DNA of 8,265 bases from Acidimicrobiales bacterium (GTDB taxonomy: Bacteria; Actinomycetota; Acidimicrobiia; Acidimicrobiales; RAAP-2): the NCBI GenBank assembly GCA_017883105.1, contig JADGOF010000082.1, positions 1 through 8,265 of the forward strand, written 5' to 3'. The notes beneath the pieces are model-generated. The model ran no database searches. It was not told the DNA's origin and saw only the letters and a list, made by a program, of their open reading frames with translations. This document shows, piece by piece, positions 1 to 5,296 of this stretch (the first letter of the stretch is position 1; each line of letters opens with the position of its first letter). The translations under genes were made by a program, and so were the position numbers.

Positions 1-464
1 ACCAGCACACGGGCCAGGGCCAGCATCCGCTGCTCACCGCCCGACAGGGTCCCGGCCGACTGGGTCCGGCGATCCCCGAGCTTGGGAAAGGCCGCATAGG
101 CCTCCTCGAGGGCATCGCCGATGCCGCGGCGCCCGAGGGCACGGCGGAAAGACAGGGCCAGGTTCTCCTCCACCGTCAACGAGGCGAAGACCGAACGTCC
201 TTCGGTGACGTGGGTCAGCCCCAAGCGGGCCACCTCGTAGGCCTGGCATCTGGAGATCTCGTGCCCGTCGAAGCGGATCGATCCGGAAGTTGCCGGCACC
301 AGCCCCGAGACCACCCGGGCCACGGTGGACTTCCCTGCCCCGTTGGCACCGACCAGGGCCAAGGCGGAGCCGCGCGGAACGGAGAACGAGACATCGAACA
401 GGGCCTGGTAGGGGCCGTAGGACGCGCTCACCCCGCGCAGCTCGAGGAGCGGGGTGCCGGTCAT
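1..464 (-). CDS. livF: LivF-type ABC transporter ATP-binding protein (3' end cut by window edge)
   Basis: Second ATPase of a branched-chain-amino-acid-type importer; it would hydrolyse ATP on the cytoplasmic face together with LivG. Only the first 154 residues are present. Translation from the ATG at 464-462 gives a Walker A (GANGAGKST, residues 39-47), the LivF-typical VTEGRSVFASLTVEENL block around residues 86-102 in the Q-loop region, and an intact signature LSGGEQ at 140-145. The Walker B, D-loop and H-loop lie beyond the left edge. The start overlaps the livG stop by four bases (ATGA, 464-461), so it is translationally coupled; only a weak GGGGAT-like ribosome site precedes it. The TEGR motif and position after livG favour LivF over LivG. 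Confidence is high for the family; the transported substrate is unknown. Confidence 0.95.
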   Translation of the reverse strand, partial: MTGTPLLELRGVSASYGPYQALFDVSFSVPRGSALALVGANGAGKSTVARVVSGLVPATSGSIRFDGHEISRCQAYEVARLGLTHVTEGRSVFASLTVEENLALSFRRALGRRGIGDALEEAYAAFPKLGDRRTQSAGTLSGGEQRMLALARVL

Positions 465-1225
465 GATCCGATCCCCAGATAAGCCCGACGGACCTCGGTG
501 TCGGCCAGCACGTCGTCGACCGGGCCGGTGGCCAGCATGCGGCCAAAGTCGAGGACGCACAGTCGGTCGACCACCGTCTCCACCAGGTGGAGGTCGTGCT
601 CCACTAGCACCACCGCGGTCCCCTCTGCCCGGCGCACATCGTTCAGAATCCCCGCCAGGCGGATGGTGTCGGTGGCATCGAGGCCGGAGGACGGCTCATC
701 GAGCATCAGCAGGCGGGGCGAACCCATCATGGCCCGGCCCAGTTCCACCAGGCGGGCGTGGCCGAGGCCGAGGCCCTCCACCGGGCGATCGGCCAGTCCC
801 TCCAGGCCCAACAGGGCGAGCACCTGCTCGACATGTGCGAGTTCGCCCGGAGTCGGACCGCCCCGGTGGAGGAGGTCCCGCCACAGCCGGAAGGTCCCGG
901 CATGGGCCTGTTCGGCCACCAGCAGATGGTCGGCCACGGTCATCCCGCTGAAGAGCTCCATCCGCTGGTAGGTCCGTCCGATCCCCAATCGCCCTCGCCT
1001 CCACACCGGGAGCTCGTCGATCCGGACGCCGTCGAACACGACGGTGCCGCCATCCAACTCCTCCAGGCCGAGCAGGCAGTTGAACAGCGTGGTCTTGCCC
1101 GCCCCATTGGGGCCGACGATGCCCACCGCCTCGCCGGGGGCCACCTCGAAGGAGAGCTCGGACAGGGCCACGATGCCGCCAAACTGCTTGGTGATGCCGT
1201 GAGCCACCAACAGCTGGTCGACCAT
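461..1225 (-). CDS. livG: LivG-type ABC transporter ATP-binding protein
   Basis: First ATPase of the branched-chain-type importer, 254 residues, the usual LivG length. Visible motifs are Walker A GPNGAGKT (38-45), Q-loop TYQRMELFSGMTV with Gln87, Walker B LLMLDEP with Glu177 (172-178), D-loop SSGLD and switch His210 (VLVEHD). The C-terminus has the LivG-like pattern VRRAYLGIG. The signature region reads LGLGHARLVELGRAM (from residue 152), so it departs from LSGGQ and from the LxYGQQR form common in LivG. The start ATG at 1225-1223 shares one base with the permease stop (TGATG) and has a GGGAGG ribosome site five bases upstream (1236-1231). Together with LivF it would form the heterodimeric motor under the fused permease. 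Confidence 0.96.
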   Translation of the reverse strand: MVDQLLVAHGITKQFGGIVALSELSFEVAPGEAVGIVGPNGAGKTTLFNCLLGLEELDGGTVVFDGVRIDELPVWRRGRLGIGRTYQRMELFSGMTVADHLLVAEQAHAGTFRLWRDLLHRGGPTPGELAHVEQVLALLGLEGLADRPVEGLGLGHARLVELGRAMMGSPRLLMLDEPSSGLDATDTIRLAGILNDVRRAEGTAVVLVEHDLHLVETVVDRLCVLDFGRMLATGPVDDVLADTEVRRAYLGIGS

Positions 1226-3345
1226 CAGGTCCTCCCGCCGGTACCCGGGGTGGCCGCCAGCGCGTCCGGACCCGGACCGTCGTCGGCACGGTCGGACCCG
1301 TCACTCCCTCCGTCGGATCGCCGGTCCGGCAACCTCCCTGTCGTCCGTCGTCGCCCGAACAGACTGAGGAATCGGCTGCCCAGGTAGTCCACGAACCCCT
1401 CGGGATGGCGGGTGTAGCTGAGGGTGGCCAGTCCGAACAGGACGGCCACCAGTCCGGCATAGCGGCTGGGCAGGGTGGTCACCGCCTTCTGCAGGGTGGT
1501 GTAGACCAGCCCGGCCACCACCGCACCGGTGATCGAGCCCAGGCCGACGATGGCCACCACCACCAGCAGCACCGCCGAGATCTGATAGCCGAAGTCGGTG
1601 GGCGAGAGGGAACCCTCCAGCGAGCCGAACAAGGCGCCTCCCACGCCGGCCAATCCGGCAGAGAGTGCGAACACCATGATCCGCAGGCGATAGACGTCGA
1701 TGCCCACCGAGGTGGCCGCCACCTCGCTCCCCCGGATGGCCGCGAGGAATCTCCCCATGGTGCCGTCGCCCACCAGTTTCACCACACAGGCGGTAGCCGC
1801 CAGGATGCCCAGGGACAACAGGAAGAACGGGCGGGGCGCGGCGAAATTGACCGGGCCGGCCGATGGGCGGGGGACCGTCACTCCCCCGGCACCGTTCCCG
1901 ATCCACGAGTTGGGAAAGAGGATGTTGTCGGCCAGCAACGCGAAGGCCAGGGTGGCCAGGGCCAGGGACAGACCGGCCAGGCGGAGGGTAGGGACGGCCA
2001 CTATGACCCCCAGCAGCGCAGCCAGGATCCCCCCGGCCACCATCCCGAGTACCACCGGAAGCCCGTAGTGATCGGCCAGCTGCCCGGAGGTGAACCCCCC
2101 GAGTCCGGCAAAGGTGGCCTGGCACAGGGAGATCTGGCCGCTCATGCCGGTGAGCATGGTCAAGGAGAGGAAGATCACCCCGAAGGCGACCCCCTGGGTC
2201 ATGGTGAGCAACCAGTCCCCGGGCACCCAGGTGAGGGCGGAGAGCACGGCCAGGGCGGCCACCACCCAGGCCACCACGGCGGTCGGGCGACGCACGATCC
2301 GGTGCCAGAACGAATCGGTGCCGTCGGCATGCAACGCCCGGTGCCATAGACCCACTGCATGCACACCGTCCTCCGACTCCCCGGCCAGGGCGGAGGCCGA
2401 GCGATAGCCCCGGGCCTCGCTCTCCAGGGTGACCGGCGGAGGATCGCAGCTGGAGAGCGGATCGTCGAGCTGACGCTGGCGGGTGAAGGGAAGGAAGACC
2501 AACAGGACGACGAACGGGAGTGAGGGCCGCAGCCCGGTGGAGATGATTCCCGCCGGCAGGTAGCCGGCCACGATCTGCTGGGCCACCCCAAGGGCGAGCC
2601 CTCCGACCAGGGCCAGGGGCAGGCTGGCGAAACGGCCGATCACCGCTCCGGCGATGCCCCAGACCAGCAGTACGGTGAAGTTCTGCGGGTCCAGCTGCGA
2701 GTAGAGCGGGGCCAACAGCACCCCGGCCAGTGCCGCCATCACGCTCGAAAGCATCCAGGCGAAGGCGCTCACTCGGCCGGCGTTGATCCCGGCCAGTTCG
2801 GTCATGCGGGGGCTCTCGACCACCGCCCGCATCTCGAGGCCGACCGGGGTGAACCGGAACAGCGCCACCAGCACCCCCACCACGACCATCGTGCATCCGG
2901 CCACCGACAGTTCCAGCCCGCTGAGCGGTACCGCTCCGAGATGGAGGTAGACCCGTTGGGCGTTGACGAAGAGAGCCGGCGGGGGGATGTCCGGGGTCGA
3001 CCCGGCGATGATCAGCGCCAACTGGGGCAACGCCACCAGCAACCCGAGGGACGGGACCAGCTTGACCAGCGGTGACGCGGTGCGGATACGGCGGAACAGC
3101 AGTCGGTCGAGGAGCAGTCCGACGGCGGGACCGAGCACGAACACGGAGACGATTCCGGCGGCCCACCTAGGCCAACCGTCCTGGACCAACGAGACGAAGG
3201 CCAGCGCCGACACGAAAGCCTGGGCGCCGAAGGCCAGGTTGAACACCCCCGACGCCTTGTAGGTCAGGACCAGGCCCACGGCCATCAGGGCGAAGACGCA
3301 GCCGAACGGGACGCCCGGTACCGCATAGTTGAAGAACTGGGTCAC
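1225..3345 (-). CDS. Fused LivH-LivM branched-chain-type ABC permease
   Basis: Single 706-residue membrane protein that joins both permease halves of a HAAT/Liv importer, normally two genes of roughly 300 residues each. Residues 1-290 are LivH-like: the N-terminus FNYAVPGVPFGCVFALMAVGL, the block YKASGVFNLAFGAQAFV (29-45), and the ATPase-coupling segment GLEMRAVVESPRMTELAGI (169-187). Residues 291-350 are a hydrophilic linker. Residues 351-650 are LivM-like: LTGMSGQISLCQATFAGLGG (398-417), PTLRLAGLSLALATLAFA (452-469) and a second coupling segment GRFLAAIRGSEVAATSVGI (531-549). Residues 664-706 are an Arg/Asp/Gly-rich tail, probably disordered. A GTG start at 3345-3343 is preferred because it overlaps the binding-protein stop (GTGA) and gives a LivH-like N-terminus; an upstream start at 3417 would add 24 atypical residues and overlap that gene by 76 bases. 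Uninterrupted reading frame, so the fusion is not a frameshift artefact. Confidence 0.93.
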   Translation of the reverse strand: MTQFFNYAVPGVPFGCVFALMAVGLVLTYKASGVFNLAFGAQAFVSALAFVSLVQDGWPRWAAGIVSVFVLGPAVGLLLDRLLFRRIRTASPLVKLVPSLGLLVALPQLALIIAGSTPDIPPPALFVNAQRVYLHLGAVPLSGLELSVAGCTMVVVGVLVALFRFTPVGLEMRAVVESPRMTELAGINAGRVSAFAWMLSSVMAALAGVLLAPLYSQLDPQNFTVLLVWGIAGAVIGRFASLPLALVGGLALGVAQQIVAGYLPAGIISTGLRPSLPFVVLLVFLPFTRQRQLDDPLSSCDPPPVTLESEARGYRSASALAGESEDGVHAVGLWHRALHADGTDSFWHRIVRRPTAVVAWVVAALAVLSALTWVPGDWLLTMTQGVAFGVIFLSLTMLTGMSGQISLCQATFAGLGGFTSGQLADHYGLPVVLGMVAGGILAALLGVIVAVPTLRLAGLSLALATLAFALLADNILFPNSWIGNGAGGVTVPRPSAGPVNFAAPRPFFLLSLGILAATACVVKLVGDGTMGRFLAAIRGSEVAATSVGIDVYRLRIMVFALSAGLAGVGGALFGSLEGSLSPTDFGYQISAVLLVVVAIVGLGSITGAVVAGLVYTTLQKAVTTLPSRYAGLVAVLFGLATLSYTRHPEGFVDYLGSRFLSLFGRRRTTGRLPDRRSDGGSDGSDRADDGPGPDALAATPGTGGRT

Positions 3346-4658
3346 CGGCCCGGCACCCCCGGTTGGATCGGGAGCGTGGTCACCGTCGTGGCCGGGGGCG
3401 CCTTCTGGTCGAAGCACACGTAGACGCTGGATGTGGTCCCGAACACGGGCACGAACCCGTCGCCGTGGGCCCGCACGAACGACGAACAGTCAGTGGGGGT
3501 GATGCCGGTGTGGGCGGTCGTCCAGTCGACCGGCGGAATGGCCCCGTCCGCGGTGTACGAGGTCAACTTGTTGATGGCCGCCACCAGGCTGCTGCGGGTG
3601 ACGTTCGGGCCGACATCCCGCAGGCCCTGGGTGAACAGGTCAGCGCTCACCCATCCGGCCAGGGCCGGCGAACTCGGCCGGGTGCCCCTGGGCGCGTATT
3701 TCTTGAGGGCCGCGTTGAAGGCGTCGATGCCCGGATAGACCCCCCGGCCCAACTTCGTCATCTCGAACGGGGTCTGCTGGAGGAGAAAGTAGGCGCCGTC
3801 CATGGCCGCCTGGTTGTTCCGGAGCGTCTGCTGGTCGTAGCCATCGAGCCAGTACTGGGTCACCGTTCCCATGCCATGCTGCTGGAGCGTCTGGGACAGC
3901 TTGATGTTGCCGGTGGAGTCCATGCACGTGGCCACGAAGTCGACGCCGTTCTGCTGCATCCTCGTGACGTCGGCGTCGAGTGACGCTGCGCCGTAGGGGA
4001 TGGAGATGTCCACGATCGGCGTGTCGACGTGGAACTTGGCCAGCGCGGAGATGATGCTCACGCAGCCCTCCGAGGACTGGGCCACGTTGTACGCGAGTAC
4101 CGCGGCCCGGCGGGAACCCGTGTGCTGGGCGACATAGGCCACCTGGGGCTGCGGCGCCGAAGAGTCCACGTAGGAGCCGCCCGCTCCGAACATGGTCGGC
4201 CCGGCCCACTGGGCGTTGGTGTTCAACTGGAGACCGAAGGTGGGCACCGACTGGGCCCTGAGGATCGAGGACCCGGTGAAGAACGGCGTGCCCACACCAA
4301 CCACAGCGAAGACCTTGTCCTGCACCAGTTGCTGAGCGGCCGAGGTGTCTCCGCTCGGCGAGGTCCCGTCGTCGATGACGGGCGAGAAGACGATCTTGCG
4401 GCCGTCCACGCCACCGGCTGCGTTCAACTGCTCGAAGTAGGCCCTCGCACCGGTCACCACCGGGGCGAAGCTGGAACTGGCGAACCCGCTCGTCGACGCC
4501 AGGGCCCCTATCCGGATGGTCTTGGCGGTGACCCCATCGGTATCCCCGGCGTGGGAGACCGTGCTGATGGTGACATTGGCACATCCGGTGAGCGCGCATG
4601 CGACCACTGCTGCGAGGACCAACGGTGCCCGTGTTGCGCACCACCACGGTCGGTCCAC
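3342..4658 (-). CDS. Lipoprotein substrate-binding protein of Liv-type ABC importer (LivK-like, periplasmic-binding fold type I)
   Basis: Extracytoplasmic receptor that would deliver ligand to the fused permease. The 438-residue product has a lipoprotein signal peptide: a short basic start, hydrophobic stretch PLVLAAVVACA, and lipobox LTGC with the lipidated Cys at residue 26. Family blocks are TIRIGALASTSG (47-58), ARAYFEQLNAAGGVDGRKI (71-89), the DDGTSP segment and AAQQLVQDKVFAVVG (107-121). Four further cysteines (199, 245, 391, 415) could form two disulfides, as in related extracellular receptors; the pairing is inferred. The GTG start at 4658-4656 is supported by a strong GGAGGAGG site just upstream (4669-4662) and by correct signal-peptide length. 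It is the first gene of the importer operon. Ligands of this family range from branched-chain amino acids to amides, urea and aromatic or other carboxylates, so specificity cannot be read here. Confidence 0.94.
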   Translation of the reverse strand: MDRPWWCATRAPLVLAAVVACALTGCANVTISTVSHAGDTDGVTAKTIRIGALASTSGFASSSFAPVVTGARAYFEQLNAAGGVDGRKIVFSPVIDDGTSPSGDTSAAQQLVQDKVFAVVGVGTPFFTGSSILRAQSVPTFGLQLNTNAQWAGPTMFGAGGSYVDSSAPQPQVAYVAQHTGSRRAAVLAYNVAQSSEGCVSIISALAKFHVDTPIVDISIPYGAASLDADVTRMQQNGVDFVATCMDSTGNIKLSQTLQQHGMGTVTQYWLDGYDQQTLRNNQAAMDGAYFLLQQTPFEMTKLGRGVYPGIDAFNAALKKYAPRGTRPSSPALAGWVSADLFTQGLRDVGPNVTRSSLVAAINKLTSYTADGAIPPVDWTTAHTGITPTDCSSFVRAHGDGFVPVFGTTSSVYVCFDQKAPPATTVTTLPIQPGVPGR

Positions 4659-4669
4659 GGTCCTCCTCC
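4659..4669 (-). promoter_or_regulatory. Strong ribosome binding site that fixes the GTG start of the binding protein
   Basis: On the minus strand GGAGGAGGACC directly precedes the GTG at 4658. This is the strongest Shine-Dalgarno match in the window and supports a non-ATG start giving a lipoprotein signal peptide of normal length. An ATG further upstream is in a different frame. Confidence 0.8.
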
Positions 4670-4699
4670 GGTCCCATCACCCGCCGGCAACCTCCCCGG

Positions 4700-4720
4700 C
4701 TACCGGTTCGAACCTACCGG
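4700..4720. repeat. Palindrome with flanking 7-bp direct repeats upstream of the transporter operon
   Basis: On the minus strand this stretch is two copies of CCGGTAG (4720-4714 and 4706-4700) separated by GTTCGAA. Within it GGTTCGAACC (4705-4714) is a perfect 10-bp palindrome. It lies 47 to 56 bases upstream of the binding-protein start, downstream of the candidate -10 element, where a repressor or an RNA-level control could act. It could be an operator for a local regulator; no regulator gene is in the window. It is not a tRNA T-arm, since the flanks do not pair. Structure is certain, function is a guess. Confidence 0.45.
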
Positions 4721-4741
4721 ACGGGTCGACGACCGCAAGCG

Positions 4742-4750
4742 ACTGTACCA
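4742..4750 (-). promoter_or_regulatory. Candidate extended -10 promoter element for the transporter operon
   Basis: On the minus strand TGGTACAGT fits the extended -10 pattern TGnTAnnnT. It would give a leader of about 80 bases before the GTG at 4658. No good -35 hexamer is present at 16 to 19 bases upstream, so support is weak. The 152-base gap after the MaoC gene makes a promoter somewhere here plausible. Confidence 0.25.
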
Positions 4751-4778
4751 TCGCGGCCCTCCGTTTCCCCGGTCCCTG

Positions 4779-4801
4779 TCAGGTCTGGGATCAGGTCGGG
4801 A
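4779..4801. repeat. Short near-tandem duplication after the MaoC-type gene
   Basis: On the plus strand TCAGGTCTGGGA is followed immediately by TCAGGTCGGGA, a 12-base unit repeated with one base missing. Short stems (GTCCC at 4772-4776 with GGGAC at 4798-4802; TCCC at 4773-4776 with GGGA at 4787-4790) can form in the transcript behind the MaoC stop codon, but they are only 4 to 5 bp and no T-run follows, so an intrinsic terminator is not well supported. Confidence 0.4.
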
Positions 4802-4810
4802 CGGCCCGGG

Positions 4811-5242
4811 TCAGGCGCGACTGGCGAGCACTGCGGTAGCCTCGCCGACCACCTTCTCTTCACCCTCGGCGTTGCGCAGGCGCACATCGAGGTCCACTAG
4901 GTGGTCCCCTCCCTCAGTCCGCTTGGCCGTGACTACGATCTTCGTCTGCAGGTTCTCGTCGGGCCACGTCTGGCGGGCGAACCGGACCTGAAACCGACGG
5001 ACGTTGCCGACACCCACGTAGTCGGTGATCGCCGATCCGAGGAATCCCATCGAGAACATCCCATGTCCGAACACACTGGGTTGCCCGGCGGCGGTGGCCT
5101 TGACCTCGTCGTGGTGCATCGGGTTGTAGTCACCGGAGGCACCGGCATAGGTGACCAGATCGGTTCGGGTCAGGACGTGCGACCTCACCGGGGCCTCGTC
5201 GCCCTCGGCCACGTCGTCGAAGTACAGCACCTGCTCACCCAT
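4811..5242 (-). CDS. MaoC/HadB-like (R)-specific enoyl-CoA or enoyl-ACP hydratase
   Basis: Single hot-dog-fold hydratase of 143 residues, about the length of mycobacterial HadB. It would reversibly add water to a 2-enoyl thioester to give an (R)-3-hydroxyacyl product. The hydratase-2 motif is clear: YAGASGDYNPMHHD (32-45), with the predicted catalytic dyad Asp38 and His43 five residues apart, followed by the helix segment FGHGMFSMGFLG; such proteins work as dimers. The C-terminal strand block (KIVVTAKRTE, DLDVRLRNAEGE, GEATAVLA) completes the fold. The start at 5242 is preferred over an in-frame ATG at 5257 because GGAGGT sits seven bases before it; the longer form adds MEVAT only. It starts 54 bases after the dehydrogenase stop, so the two are probably co-transcribed and act in consecutive steps, dehydrogenation then hydration. 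A role in lipid synthesis rather than degradation cannot be excluded. Confidence 0.9.
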   Translation of the reverse strand: MGEQVLYFDDVAEGDEAPVRSHVLTRTDLVTYAGASGDYNPMHHDEVKATAAGQPSVFGHGMFSMGFLGSAITDYVGVGNVRRFQVRFARQTWPDENLQTKIVVTAKRTEGGDHLVDLDVRLRNAEGEEKVVGEATAVLASRA

Positions 5243-5249
5243 CGTTGCG

Positions 5250-5255
5250 ACCTCC
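5250..5255 (-). promoter_or_regulatory. Ribosome binding site deciding the MaoC-type gene start
   Basis: Minus-strand GGAGGT lies seven bases before the ATG at 5242-5240 and overlaps the coding sequence that the upstream ATG at 5257 would use. The upstream ATG has only a GGTGGAAG-like site. This favours the shorter protein. Confidence 0.65.
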
Positions 5256-5296
5256 ATCTGCTTCCACCATGTGTGCTCCCTGCAAGATTGTCACAG

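Noticed and set aside
1301..3166. 621-codon minus-strand frame inside the permease gene, and a 314-codon plus-strand frame at 1405-2349
   Set aside because: Both are out-of-frame readings of the LivH-LivM gene, with low-complexity Arg/Gly/Pro composition and no membrane segments or known motifs.
4700..4720. Possible tRNA, because GGTTCGAACC resembles a T-arm
   Set aside because: The bases flanking the TTCGAAC loop do not form a five-base-pair T-stem, and no acceptor, D or anticodon arms can be found on either side.
4772..4802. Possible intrinsic terminator after the MaoC-type gene
   Set aside because: The stems are only 4 to 5 bp with long loops and are not followed by a T-run, so the gap does not clearly separate transcripts.
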